Notes: generated from the sequence alone by a model not told the origin. A stretch of DNA of 64,000 bases from Nematopogon swammerdamellus (GCA_946902875.1 OX336342.1:10223523-10287522); one strand, 5' to 3'; positions 39,386 through 51,509 are shown, counted from the first letter of the stretch. Numbers and translations are program-made.

Positions 39386-39838
39386 TTTTATTTAATGTGA
39401 TTCTCTCAAACTTTGTACAAATAAAGGTTCATCATGTAGGTACCTACGTATGAAACAAGGGGATTAAAACAAAAGGTTTAGGTACCTATATGCAAATAGG
39501 TGCTGGTAGGTGCCAGAGTCAGTAAAACCAACATCGACAGTTCGGTGCCAACCAACGAATTTCTAACTCTTGGAACCCGCGCCAGAGGTTTAGTGGGAGG
39601 GAAGATCCTACTTATTCGCCAATAACTTTCGGATTCCCGAAGCAAATAGGTACCTACCTCAACTTGTTTACAACCTATGGACGTATGATTACGCGACCGA
39701 TATTCAATGTAGTACGTTGTAGCTAGGGGTGTAGGTACTTATAGCTAAATAGATACCTACGCTACGTACATAGGTAGATATGTAGGTTTTCTGATGTAGG
39801 CTTGTTTCGAAAGCTTTCCTTCAGGCTGGCATCAACGG
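39386..39838. other. Intergenic upstream of slowpoke
   Basis: AT-rich with many GTAGGTACC-like words; nothing recognised. Confidence 0.4.
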
Positions 39839-40389
39839 AAGCGAGTTGGGTGGAGCGGCGCGACACACCGTGACGTCGCCCCCGCCGCGGTCGCACCCGT
39901 ATGCTCCGTCCCGCTCCCTCGCCGCACCTCCCTCCTCAGGAAACGGGTGCGCCACTAGCGCCGCTACGGACAGTGCGCGCGGGACTCTTGTTACCTCCGC
40001 GTCTCCGAGCCTCACCACGAGCGCGGAGCAGCGTTGCAGGCGGCGCCGGGGCACTTGGAGGGCCGCGTCCCGCCCGCCGGCACCATCTAAAGCGGCCACA
40101 CGCACATACCTGAAAACGGAGGATGGCGATAGCGATGCCGGCTCGCAGATCGGCGAGGTAGTGAGTTGGGCGGGCGGCGCATCGATCGGCGGCGGCGGGA
40201 GGGCGGCAGCGGCGGAGGCGCGGCGCGGCGCAGTATCGACCGGGTGGCGGCGGCGCGGGGGAGGAGGCGACCGAGGCGGCGGCGCTCGGCGCGCACAGTG
40301 GTGCGCGAGCGGTCGTGAATGTCGCGCGCTTGCCGGATGGCGTCGGTACATGGCGCGCGGAGGTGAATGCCGGCGCGCGCCCCCAGGGA
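39839..40389 (+). promoter_or_regulatory. CpG-rich 5' region of slowpoke
   Basis: The base composition changes abruptly to very GC- and CpG-rich from about 39840 to 41030, centred on the first slowpoke coding exon. It probably contains the 5' UTR and a promoter. Open frames on both strands here are products of composition. No individual promoter element is claimed. Confidence 0.5.
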
Positions 40390-40740
40390 ATGGATCCGTG
40401 TGTGGAAGGAACGACCACCGTGTCCCCCGAGCCGTGCGGTCACGGATCGAGCACCGAGCTCCCGCCAGATGACTGCTTTAAGGACGGGAGGAAGTACTGG
40501 TGCTTTCTGTTGTCGTCGACGTTCACGTTCCTGGCGGGGCTACTGGTGGTGCTGCTATGGCGCGGCGGGGCGTTCTTGTGCTGCCGCAAGGAGCCGGAGC
40601 TGTCGCCCAACGACCCCAAGCAGAAGGAGCAGAAGGCGGCGCGGCAGGGCAAGCAGGAGTTCGAAGGGACTTTTATGACCGAGGCGAAGGACTGGGCCGG
40701 CGAGCTCATCTCGGGACAAACCACCACGGGCCGGATACTG
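40390..40740 (+). CDS. slo: Slowpoke BK potassium channel, first coding exon
   Basis: Calcium- and voltage-gated potassium channel of neurons and muscle. This exon encodes the extracellular N-terminus, the S0 membrane segment and most of the S0-S1 loop: 117 codons ending at GRIL, with donor GTGAGT at 40741. KYWCFLLSSTFTFLAGLLVV (residues 35-54) is S0. A cysteine pair (64-65) follows, in the loop where palmitoylated cysteines are known in vertebrate BK channels. The stretches NDPKQKEQKAARQGKQEFEG and EAKDWAGELISGQTTTGRIL are nearly invariant in insect Slo. The frame is open further upstream to about 40315 but without another ATG; ATG 40390 is chosen because it is the first in frame and gives a plausible start. 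Later exons (S1 onward) were not found in the window. Confidence 0.95.
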
Positions 40741-41895
40741 GTGAGTGAACTGTGCATTCTCGAGAGGGCGGCGCGGGCGGTGAATGGAGACACGTGTGCG
40801 TGAGAGACGGCGGCGCGCGGCGGCGTGGGGAGCGAGCGACCTGGACACGCGGACCGTGACCTACTTCCCCCGTCTCCCGCGAGTTTTCTCGGCATCCACC
40901 ACCGCGCACCGGCTACCACACTATCGATATAATCTGCGAAGGCGCGGAGGCTCGCGCGCGCCCCCGCGGCCGCCGCTCCCGCCCCTAGCCGCACCGCCCC
41001 TCTACCCAACCTCGCCGTCGTGAAACTACCCGCGCGCCAACATTCCCACGTCTCGCTTCACAACAAAGGTCTTATTTTTTTCATCGCCTCTGAGTCTGCG
41101 GTCGAGGTGATGTGAACGTCCAGAGGGCGACAGTCGTCGCGAACGGCGACGGCGGCGGCGTCGCGTACTCGACGAGATAATTCTGCGAGAAATTTATGCG
41201 AAGCAGGGCGTGTCCGTATATTCTCCACAAACATGACATTTTCTGTAGGTAGGTAGCTCCTTGCGTTTCAGGACGGGAAAATTACGGAGATTATGTTATA
41301 TTAGGTATCGATGGTTATAGTTATAGGTATGTAATTTTTTTACGTTGCGTACCTCAAAGAGGTGAAAATGGAACCTAACCTGACTCGTACGCAATGTCTG
41401 TCTCACAGGGTCATACATAATTTATAAACGGTTGATCAGATCGAGCTGAAATTGGGCACGAAATTAGAGAATATTATTTTGCATTAAGTCCAGAAAACAT
41501 TAAAAAAAAGCGTTCAAGTGCGTGTCGGACTCGCGCACCCAGGTTCCGTACCGATCGTCACAATAACATAATGATCATATAGAGCGAAATGTTTGTTTTT
41601 ATTTTAACTTTTATCGAAGCGAATTGATGTTTCTGTTGGATGGCTAAAAGCTGTCTCTAATTTTGGAAATAAATAAAAGTATATTTTATTTATGTATTTA
41701 TTTATTTATTTGATAGAAAACAGACAGCCTATAATAATCACAAACAGATAAAACATAAGTTATACATACCTACATTGAAGTCTGGCCGTATTTTGTTTCC
41801 CTAGTTAGTATCCATACCGTGAGTATATGTAGTGGTATTCTTATATCCAGTTGATTATATATGTAAAGTATGTATGTATGTATATTATATAAGAG
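40741..41895. other. Start of presumed slowpoke intron 1
   Basis: GC-rich to about 41030, then AT-rich. Around 41340-41560 are words of a common lepidopteran repeat (AAGTGCGTGTCGGACTCGCG). No exon recognised. Confidence 0.5.
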
Positions 41896-42568
41896 TTGAC
41901 GTATATTACAATATCAATTATTCTGGGGAATATGTTCACGCGGGATGGAAAATGTGAAGGAGATGTAGAAATGAGAGTGAAAGCCGGCAACCAAGTGAAT
42001 GGAGCGTTGCAGGCTATTATGAGCAGCCAAAGCATGTCAACTAGAGCACGTTTGGCTGTCCATGGTGGAGTGCTGGCCCCTACACTTATGTACGGGAGTG
42101 AAAGTTGGGCATGGCAGAAGAAGCATGAAAGCAGGATTAATGCTGTGGAAATGCGCGCGTTGAGGAGTATGTGTGGAGTTACAATGAAAGATAGATTGAG
42201 AAATAGTGTAGTGCGAGAGCGCTGTGGGCTGAAAGAAGATATAGTGACAAGGATTGAGAAAGGGATACTTCGGTGGTTCGGTCATGTTGGAAGAATGGAT
42301 GATAGGAGACTAACGAAAGAAATTTATGAAGCAAATGTGAGTGGAAGAGTCGGGAAGGGTCGCCCTAGACGCATTTACCTGGACCAGATCGGGAATGTGC
42401 TCAAAAAGGGGCAAGTGCGTAGTACCCGTAACCGACGAGCATGCATGAAGAACATTATGGGAGTGGAAGAGGCGGCAGAGGTGTGTCAAGATCGTGGCAC
42501 GTGGAGATCCGTTGTCTCTGCCTACCCCACCGGGAAACAGGCGTGACGCTATGTATGTATGTAATTAT
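41896..42568 (+). mobile_element. RTE-type LINE, 5'-truncated, with intact C-terminal ORF
   Basis: An open frame to 42546 encodes the end of an RTE reverse transcriptase: ILGNMFTRDGKCEGDVEMRV, YGSESWAWQKKHESRINAVE, EMRALRSMCGVTMKDRLRN, GHVGRMDDRRL, and a C-terminus near WRSVVSAYPTGKQ. It ends in a TATG repeat tail at about 42550-42567, the usual RTE tail. 5' truncation at about 41896 removed the endonuclease and polymerase motifs. Confidence 0.88.
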
Positions 42569-42935
42569 TCTTATTGTATATCATATATTATATAATTACG
42601 TATATCTAATTATGTATTTTGGTTAGGTATATGTACACAATTGTCTATGTAAGTTATGTATTTATATTTCATACTATTGTCCTTTCTTTAGTAGGTACCT
42701 ACTAAAAACACCAAAAGGTTAGTTCGTAAAGAATGCCGCAACGCATTAAATTCGGCGTTTGTGACCCTTTTACATAATGGGGAACAATAAAGGACCCATA
42801 TTTTCATTTTATTTCAAAATCACTTATCCCGAAGAAACAAATTAAACAAGTTGTCTTGTCTTTCACTTATTATAACAAGCTAACCTTATTTCTTATACCT
42901 AACTAACTAAACTATCCGTGAGAAATTTGCTAATA
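42569..42935. other. AT-rich spacer
   Basis: Nothing recognised. Confidence 0.4.
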
Positions 42936-43929
42936 GTAAAAAACTATTTAAAAAAATATAAAAACCGCCTTCAAAAATGTATGAAATAAAAAAAAATGAA
43001 CCCTAGAGTTGAAGGCGGTGCTAAAGAAGGCTACACAACTCACAAAGGATATCATCCACTCATGTTTTCTTTCATGCATCATTTTAACATTGAAAATGTT
43101 TTTTCGATCGCGTTGGTAGGGCACCCATTTCAAGGAAAAGTGCGACATCGCCCTGGTGTCGTGAATTTTACAGCTACGTGGATGATTGGGGTATCAAAAG
43201 ATGCGTCTCGGCGAGAGTGACAATATGGCGTAATTTTTTTTTTACAAAAGACAAAAACTTAAATAGTATATCGAAAAATGACGTGATTTTTTGGTGTCTT
43301 CTCTCATTGAATTGGCGATTTCTCGAAAACGAAAAACGATATCGAAAAAATGAAAAAAGCCCTCGGGGTATTATAGAGTTACGGGTTATTATTATAGAGT
43401 TGGGCTACAATTTGCAAAAAACGGGACCTCGCTATCTCTCACGGTCTAGGCTGTAGCTTATGCTTTATGCGGCGAAATTTTGAATACCGCGGGAGGTATG
43501 TGCGGCGCGCGACTAATCTAAGTAGTAGCATTAAAGTTTATGATTTTTACATATAAATATAATATTAATAGAATATAAAAATAAAATAATAATAATATAA
43601 AAGACTTCTTAAAGACTTCAAAGAGCTGCGCGACGATGTCGCCGTGCAGTCCGGCGGATACGGAGCTCTCCGAGATGGGGGTGGTGGTGGCCTACGTGTC
43701 TAGTACCACCACCTATCGCTCGTAGCTTGCCTCGCGTCGTCTCGGAGAGCTCCGTAGCCACGGCCTGCACAAGCCGGTGTGCTTGGAGGCCTGCCTCCCG
43801 CCGCCGGCGGTATTACCGTTTTTAATTTTTTTATTAATTTTGTGTATTTTTATTACTTTGTATTTTTAATACTTGTATAATATATGTAAAATTAATAGAA
43901 AATTTAGAAAATGTGAAATAAAGAATATA

Positions 43930-44000
43930 AAATATTATTTAGGTTAGGTTAGAAGATGCGTCGCGTGACGCATCTTCTAACCTAACCTATATAATATTTT
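43930..44000. repeat. Long palindrome containing TTAGG-like units
   Basis: Arms of about 32 bases (TAGGTTAGGTTAGAAGATGC, and its complement) flank a centre of a few bases. Two TTAGG units in each arm resemble the insect telomere repeat but are too few to count as telomeric. Confidence 0.75.
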
Positions 44001-44133
44001 TATATTTGATATTTATTAATTTGTTACTTTAGTTAGACATAATGTCAAGCTTATCTCTTTTTCTGTCTAAATTTTAGTTTACATTTTTTAAGCTGCTTGT
44101 GTTTTTGAAAAATAATAAAAAATAGGTATACAT

Positions 44134-45096
44134 TCTGTCAAAAAAGTACCGGGAATTGACCATTTACTTCTAATTCCAAATTCAATTCAAATAATTCTTT
44201 TTGGCGCTAAGTAGGCACAACTGTTTTCTATATTGGCGCGGAGTTTGAGCATCATCTGTCATTTAGTTTGTTAACAGTGCTCGATTTTGTTAGATCATCT
44301 CAAGTGTGTTTTGCGATTTTTAGAATGGACAAAAATATCAAACAAAGCGTTTGTCTCAGATTTTTCATCGCAAATGGATTTTTGTGTTCCGAGTCGCTGA
44401 AAATGTTACAGAAAGCTTACGGTGAATCGAATTTATCAAAAACACGTGTACATGAGTGGTACAGTGCATTCAAAAGGGGTCGAGATGTGGTGGAAGATTT
44501 GCCTCGCTCTGGTCGGCCATCAACGTCTTCAACTGAAGTTAATATAGCTAAAGTGAAGGAAATGGTGACTTAAAATCCTCATTCAAGTTTGAGAGAGATA
44601 GCCGCTCAACTTTCTGTGTCTCACGAAGAAAATATTATAAATATATAATATAATATTATAAATCGATTCGTACCATTTTAAACGATCGCTTGGGCATGAA
44701 AGACGTTGCCGCTCGAGATTTGAATTTTCTTCAAAAACTCAATCGCTTAAGGCCATCATTGTGAACGAATTTTTGGCCAAAAACTCAACAAATACCACCG
44801 AACAACCACCGTATTCACCGGATATGGCTCCGGCCGACATTTTTCTGTTTCCAAAACTCAAATTACCACTTCGAGGCACCCGTTTTTACTCTATAAAAGA
44901 CGGAAAAGAGAATTCGCGGTGAGAACTGAAGTCGACTCGGGAAAATGCATTTAAAAAATGTTTTGATAATTTGATTATTCATTGACGTAATTGTATTATT
45001 TCGGAAGGGGCCTAATTTGAAGGCGCTACCATAAATTTGGAAGAATAATTAATATTTTGTGTATCATTGACCTTTTCCCGGTACTTTCTTGACAGA
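44134..45096 (+). pseudogene. Mariner transposon relic with internal deletion
   Basis: Ends TCTGTCAAAAAAGTACCGGG and TACTTTCTTGACAGA are inverted. The transposase N-terminus from ATG 44325 (MDKNIKQSVCLRFFIANGF, then VEDLPRSGRPSTSSTEVN) is open to a stop at 44571. Downstream pieces in other frames keep DRLGMKDVAARDLNFLQKLN and, after a deletion, the region around PDMAPADIFLFPKLKLPLRG. The central catalytic part is missing, so it is inactive. Confidence 0.88.
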
Positions 45097-45290
45097 GTAG
45101 TATAAATGTAATACTTTTTTTTTTATTTTGTTGAGTTCATTTTCAATGTACCTCGAAGGTCGTGTAATGCACGAGATCTGTGAATTTTTGCTTGCTTTAG
45201 CACCGCCTTCAACTCTAGGGTTCGATTTTTTTTTATTTCATAAATTTTTGAAGGCGGTTTTTATATTTTTTTAAATAGTTTTTTATTTTA

Positions 45291-47370
45291 CAGTTTTTTT
45301 AGTAGTTTTTTGCTATTAATGTACTCGGCGAAATCGCTCGGTCTTCGGCCTCGCGATTCCGCCTCGCTTTCCAATCCGATCTTGACCAAAATAAAATGGG
45401 ACCACCTCAGGGTTATCCCCTTTCAAACAAAAAAATAATTTTCAAAATCGGCCCACAATTGACGGAGTAATCGCGTAACAAACATAAAAAAAAAGAAAAC
45501 ATACCGTCGAATTGAGAATCTCCTAGGTCTAAAGTAAATTGCTCGTGAAGACAAATGCAACGAGCCCAAACACGATGGGTTTATCATGTGTAGTATAGGA
45601 GTTTCTATCGCCACCTTCCGTCTCCATCATCAGACCAGCTCGATGGTACTCGTACCATAATATATTAAGCGCACCTGGCCGGTCGGAAAAGATTTCAAAT
45701 TTAGAATATTCATGAAACAACAATATCGATTCATGTATTTCAATACGACAGAGAAGATTTCAAAATATTAGGTATTTAATACTTTTTAGTTCTAGAATTT
45801 TTTCTTGACGTCGGTTTTATATATATTTTTTAAAACAGTTATTATTTCATTCTTTTTAGTAATATTCGAAATCGATGAAGTGGTACAGAATTATTCGCCA
45901 TATGTGTCAAACTGCAACTGAAAAAGTCCACATCACAAAAGTTTTGCTGAAGGTAAGCACACACCATAGTAAATTATCAAACTGAAAATTGCTGAAAAAG
46001 ACCAAATCACAAGTTTTGCTGAAGGTAACCACACACCATAGTATTTTGTTGATTTTTCGAAAACCGCTGAACCAATTTCGATAAAATTTAAATGGGTGGT
46101 CCCTCGGAAGTATGACCTGACAAACAAAAATTTTTCAAAAAGAGTTTTCAAAATCAGCCCACAATTGACGAAGTAATCGCGTAACAAACATACAAAAAAA
46201 AACATACACTCGAATTGAGAACCTCCTCCTTTTTTTTAAGTCGGTTAAAAAATTACTATAAACTGACGGACACCAACTGTGATTTTCTCTAGTCTTTTCT
46301 AGTCATTTACAATTTTCTCTAACCTTGTTTTAATTTGATATATTCTTGTGATTTTTGTCCTAATTCTAATTTATATTTTTAATGTGACTATTTATATCGT
46401 ACTTAAATTCTTTTGACGAGTTATTTTTAATTTTTATTTAATTTTAATTTTTCTTGACATTTTGTTAGTTATAGGTGCGTTATATTAATTTTATGCTGTG
46501 TATTGAATTTTTGACGATGGCCTATTTTTTGCTTAAAACTTAAATGACTGACGAACCTACATAAGTGTATCTTGTGTACCTACAGATGATGAAGAAAATA
46601 AATACATAAATAAACAGGGTATGTCGGGGCGGTGAATTTAGTTTTCCCGCAAAGTAGCCAAGTCTGACCAGTGACCTGTTAAAATAAAAAAATAAAATTC
46701 TCTTAAGGTATTGATCTCCTCGGGCTAATTCGTTCACTAACATATATTCTTCTAACATCCTTAACTACAGGATATAACTACCCGCAATTTGCTATCAAAC
46801 CTGCCATTAACTAAACCTCACCCAAATTTCAACTTCGTCCGATCAACTATTTAGAAGTTATGATACCTATGTATGACCCTGTGACAGACACACGGAGAAG
46901 GACGCATGAGTCAATGAGTCAGACCATTACGTTTCGTTTTCACTTCTGAGGTACGGAAACTAAAAATAATTACACCCACATTAATTCAATTGTGCCAAAA
47001 TCGTGGTTCCCTTTGAAAAAAAAAAAAACAGCCAACTCAATTTTTCACTGATATCAAAATAACTAATACCTTATAAATAACTAATTATATGGACAGTGTC
47101 AAATTAACTAGATATATGTATAACATACTATATATACCTATATAAAAATCACAAAAAACAATTTATAACTCTGGAATCCTTTTATCTATCAAAATAATTC
47201 TTATTCGTAGTTTATGATATGCACAACGTTACAGATTTTGTTTGCTAATCGTAGCTTCTGAAACCAAGCTGGAAAAAAAGGTGGTCTAAAGTCTAAACTA
47301 CCTAATTATATTTAGGCCCCTCCACGGCGTCATTTTAAAACCAATAAAATACAGCCATCTATTCAACGAG
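45291..47370. other. AT-rich region of decayed repeats
   Basis: Includes an antisense copy (about 45490-45720) of the repeat at 13270-13545, a 75-bp tandem pair at about 45915-46045 (TTTTGCTGAAGGTAAGCACA), and CGAATTGAGAACCTCCTCC with AAGTCGGTTAAAAAA (46210-46252), words of a very common lepidopteran repeat. No gene. Confidence 0.5.
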
Positions 47371-47693
47371 AAAGAATAAGAATAAAGAATTAAAAGAATA
47401 GCCCCACTGCATCTCTCCCCGTGTATGTCGTAAAAGGCGACTAAGTGATATGACTCCCTTCTTATATTACTAGGTGGTAGGGTTTAACCCGCCCGGGTTG
47501 GTACCACCGCACTGAATGAAAGGTCGGTCGAAACAGCTATGTAAATAGTTTGTGTTTTCCGTCCAGTTCAGTGTAGCCGGCACGACCGAAGGGAAGCACT
47601 GACGTGGCACCAAGTTCACCCGGTGTTATGGGCTGACATCAAGGATGTTGTAGGTGGTGTAGACAACCGTGTCCGATTCCTTAAAAAAAAAAA
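47371..47693 (+). mobile_element. SINE with 5' module but without tRNA/5S segment
   Basis: The module (GAATAGCCCCACTGCATCTC, GTCGTAAAAGGCGACTAAG) runs directly into the body (TTACTAGGTGGTAGGGTTTA) and poly(A). AACGAG before and ACGAG after could be the target duplication. Confidence 0.85.
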
Positions 47694-47730
47694 AACGAGC
47701 TTTACGCAACTATGTCATATATGCCTACAT

Positions 47731-48112
47731 TTTTTTTATATTTCCAAACCCCGATAAATGTACTCGTATCAAATATCCGACCAAATTCAAGTTTTCACTA
47801 CATCATGTCCCAATGTGTAGCGTGGACATTTTTTTTTATATTTCCGACCCCCGATAAATGTATGAAATAACCAACCAATTTAAGTTTTCACTACATCATG
47901 TCCCAATGTGTAGCGTGGACATTTTTTTTTATATTTCCGACCCCCGATAAATGTATGAAATAAACAACCAATTTAAGTTTTCACTACATCATGTCCCAAT
48001 GTGTAGCGTGGACATTTATTTTTATATTTCCGACCCCCGATAAATGTATGAAATAACCGACCAATTTAAGTTTTCACTACATCTTGTCCGTGGATGTCCG
48101 TATGTAGCGTAG
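47731..48112. repeat. 93-bp tandem array, about four units
   Basis: Each unit reads TTTTTATATTTCCGACCCCC, GATAAATGTATGAAATAACC, then TTTTCACTACATCATGTCCC and AATGTGTAGCGTGGACAT. Units start at about 47731, 47830, 47923 and 48016. The second and third are almost identical; the first and last are diverged. It begins about 37 bases after a SINE tail. Confidence 0.9.
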
Positions 48113-50446
48113 ATCCACTAATATAAAAAACAAGTAGGTAAGCTAGTTTAGAACTAGTGGAAGGGAAGTTCGTTCGTGTTTACGACTAGCACGAACGCCG
48201 CCGGGCCCCTTGGAAATTAATCACCTATGCAAGTAGTATTTGAGAGAAAACCCCGGAATTAAGAAATTTTACACGCGGTAGAAAAGATTTACACTTTCTT
48301 GTTCGGTACCAAATCAAAATTCACCAGCAGTGGCGATCTGTCTCTCGGTGTAGGATTCGAACTCTTTTCAAAAGGGCCAAATGAAACGAAACGAAAACAC
48401 CCAGATAATAAAATTTCCAAGAATTGATAACGGACTAATAATAAATGCTCATCATTCCTCCTGTTCGTCTGTATACAATTTCCGTTCATTTTATTAATGT
48501 TTTATGGCACCCTCGGTAACTATACCGTTGTGTAGGTATTGTATCTACTCCATAAGTAATTAATGCCAGCAACGACCACAGCCGACGCAATGTGTGTGAC
48601 GTCACGTCATACGTAAATAGAACCGAAGTAAATGTGGGTTTACTTACCTGTTCTTAATAACCTCTTTGGGATTTTTTTATATGTTAGTAAGTACGTTAGT
48701 AGGGTAATTGTGCCAGTTTGCCGGCCGGCTTTGGTATTCGGCCTTTTGGAGACGGTGTTGCACTATTATTGAGACAAAAGCCCGAGACTGCCAACGAAAT
48801 AACTAATGCAGATCTAGATTCTAGGTGAGTTTTGAAACATAAAAAACTGGCGGAGAAAACACTGAACACTAAGGTTGCTGTAATATTTTTGTTTATTGTT
48901 TATTGAGCATTCTTATGGCAGTAGAACTGCACTCGAACTTGTCACAATTCGTTCTATCCGGTTCGATTACACCCACTAAGAAGAACCGCTAAGAAACTTC
49001 GCAGGGTATTTTTTTAGAAGTATTTTAGTGACCAGCCACATAATAACATCGCATCGCCTACAGTCTATCGAAATCACACCTTGAAAGTAAGATTAACAAT
49101 AATAATTGTACTGAGAGTTCTGACTACAAGTACTAATTAATTAAGTGTATCAGGTTGTGATCAGGTGTAAAGAGCCTTTGACAAACTTTCATAAGTAATT
49201 TGTATGAACTTTAATAATGTTAGTACCTACATTAAACATGCAACAATGTAGTACCTATGTCAAAAAATTTGTTGCCAAAAAATATAACATTTATATAATA
49301 AATAACTATTACTTGGAGTATGAAGTTGTCAATGGGTAAATCAAATTGAGGTATCTACTAAACTAATCGTACCTAGTCAAGCGTTAACTTAATGAATTCA
49401 GGTACGTAGTATACACATAGGTATCCCATGCATTCAGATTGCCAATTGGAGCAGGCCAGTCTCCACAACGAGAACACCAAGAGAGATAAAAAAACTTAAG
49501 AAAAAAACTTCACAAATTCAAAGAGGCCCATGCTTCCACTGAACTGACGCACCAAAGACTAGTTTGGTTCTTTCAAAATTTATCAAAAATGCAACCTGAA
49601 AAAATAGCAAAAGGCCAAACTGTTCAACGACGACCCAGAGTCAACGAGGTGTTTCATTTCCAAAAGTCTGGCAAACCAAAGCGCTGGCAGCCAACTATTG
49701 GTATCATAAATGGTGGGGCCGAGCTAAAGTAGGTCACATATTTATACTTGCTCGCCCTTATTTAGACAAAATGGCCGGCCTCGCGCTTCCGACTTCTGTG
49801 TGACCTTTTAGTTTATTGATGCCCGCTCCCGGTTTATCTATTTCCGATCCCGACGCTGGCCTCGTCACCGTCTGGGCCCGTCGGGCCTGACTGAAGTGAC
49901 GCAAGCTGCACTCACAAAATTATGGACTCGCCTCGCTCGCCTAGAGCCTGCTCGCGAAGGCTTTTAGCGGCGCGGCGGCGGGCGGGGGCGGCGTTGCCTG
50001 AGAATTTGATCGCCCTTCCGCTAAGTAGTCGCTTCAGTCATTCGTTTTGATCGCCCGTCTCACCAAACGATCGATTGTCTCGGAGAAATTTTACGAAACT
50101 AAATTTAATTCCATGGTCTCGTCTTTTCCACTTTTTAATTGGTCTAAGGGCTAAGGTCCAGGCGCGGATCCAGTATGTGGTTGAGGGGCGGGGGGCAATT
50201 TTTGGGCGAAAAAAATTATAGATGGACCCCTTTTGTGCTTTAGTACCGCCTTCAACTCAAGGGTACGGATCTGAATCAAAATATTATTTAACACTTTTCA
50301 GTTCTAGTTGTTTTTTAAGTCAGTTTAATGTTTTTTTAAAACAGTTTTTTTGTTTTGTCTTGATGTCGGTTAAAAAACTATAACTTTTTTACAAACAAGG
50401 GAACAAACCACGATTCACTAGCTATAATATAAGTACGTATTATATT
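48113..50446. other. Long stretch without a recognised gene
   Basis: It is moderately AT-rich with a GC-rich patch at about 49930-50000 (GGCGGCGGGCGGGGGCGG). A TIR-end fragment CCGCCTTCAACTCAAGGGTA lies near 50248. No exon recognised. Confidence 0.4.
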
Positions 50447-50600
50447 ACCTCAGTAGCTCCATGGTGCGGTCGGTCGATTGTTGTTAAGCAACCCTGGGCG
50501 CGGTCAGTACTTGGCTGACCGCTCGACCGTTGGACGCTGACCGTTGTTCGGATTGCACGTCAAACTGTAGGTCCCTTCGAGACGGAAACCTACTCGTGGG
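50447..50600 (+). mobile_element. Free-standing tRNA/5S-like SINE head
   Basis: CCTCAGTAGCTCCATGGTGC (A-box-like), GTTAAGCAACCCTGGGCGCG and GTCAGTACTTGGCTGACCGC (5S-like), and TTGTTCGGATTGCAC (B-box-like), followed by AAACTGTAGGTCCCTTC. No 5' module precedes it, so the tRNA/5S unit exists on its own. Confidence 0.75.
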
Positions 50601-51281
50601 TCCATGCATCGTCCGGCCTCGTCTTACTAGACGTGTTAGATAGCTTGTATATCTAAGTATAGCAACAGTACAGACCACTAGTAGAAACGAATTCCCTAAA
50701 ACCATACTGGAAACTCGGCAATGCGGGATTGCGGGACTTCAGAAAAACTAAAATCCTTCTTTATTGATTGCTTCCCTCAGCACTTAGAGGCTCCGACGCT
50801 TCCAAAAAACATTAGGGAGAGAGCCACACGGAGCGTTGTCAAACGAGAAAGGCAATTTCGGAAAGGAATAAAGGCCTACACACTTGTCGGTGGCACCGGG
50901 GGAGCAGTGAGCACGTGAGGGCAGGGGCACGGAATTATTGGTCGTTGGAAGTCAGCCAAGTGGGCGTGACTAGCGCGGCGTCGCGCGTCGTGGCGTGGCG
51001 TCGCGTCGTCGTGGCGTGGCGTGCGTCGTCAGCGATGTGGAGGGCGCGTGCGACCGATATTCTACGCAGTTCGAATCGAAACTACCCTTTTATTTAGGGG
51101 CCTAGCCTAGTTTATCTTACCATCCATCGCGCAGAAAGTCTAAAAACGATTTTTGATGTGTAAACACGTGTTTGTATTTTTTCAAATATGGAATGGTGCA
51201 AGTTGACTGAATGCTGTAGATTGCGTCGTACCTATTAATAGAAGATGCAACTGTTAAAAAAATTAGAGAAAATACGTCATG
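50601..51281. other. No recognised feature
   Basis: A 65-codon frame at 50721-50918 shows no known family. 50980-51060 is CG-rich with GTCGTGGCGTGGCGT repeats. Confidence 0.4.
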
Positions 51282-51357
51282 GCCCCGATGATGGCGGAAT
51301 TGGTAAGGCGCTGAGGCGGCTCAAGCCGAAGTTCCAGGTTTGAATCCCGGTCGGGAC
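51282..51357 (+). tRNA. tRNA-like sequence (possible degenerate tRNA gene)
   Basis: Acceptor arms GCCCCGA and TCGGGAC pair with one mismatch. The T arm is CCAGG-TTTGAAT-CCCGG, and an A-box-like TGGCGGAATTGG lies near 51291. The anticodon arm does not fold in the standard 5+7 form (CGGC-TCAA-GCCG is the best stem), so the anticodon is unclear. A pseudo-tRNA or SINE head is as likely as a functional gene. Confidence 0.4.
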
Positions 51358-51509
51358 TTATTATCTTTTCATTTATGGGCTATCTAGCAAGTAGGTAGGT
51401 ATATTTAGGTACCTAGGTATCGCACGCGAATTCAATCGTTATAAATTTTGCCAAGATGTAGGTACCTACCTAACCTACCTATGTAAAACATACGATACAC
51501 GCACGCAGG

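Larger units (their letters stand above)
42936..45290. mobile_element. 2.35-kb TIR element carrying a dead mariner
   Basis: Arms of about 90 bp are inverted: 42936-43030 (AAAAACCGCCTTCAAAAA, ACCCTAGAGTTGAAGGCGGT) and about 45196-45290. A fragment of the same end occurs near 50240. The interior has no transposase for this end type. It contains a GC-rich patch (43640-43810) with an inverted pair (GGAGCTCTCCGAGA / TCTCGGAGAGCTCC), a long palindrome (43930-44000) and a mariner relic. Confidence 0.7.

Noticed and set aside
39846..40472. Open frames of 160-208 codons on both strands around the slowpoke start
   Set aside because: They overlap each other in a very GC-rich block, have low-complexity R/A/P/G composition and no family motif; composition explains them.
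47731..48112. CRISPR-like array
   Set aside because: Units are direct tandem repeats without unique spacers, in an animal genome.
50721..50918. 65-codon frame (KNIRERATRSVVKRERQFRK)
   Set aside because: Short, no recognised motif, no supporting signals.
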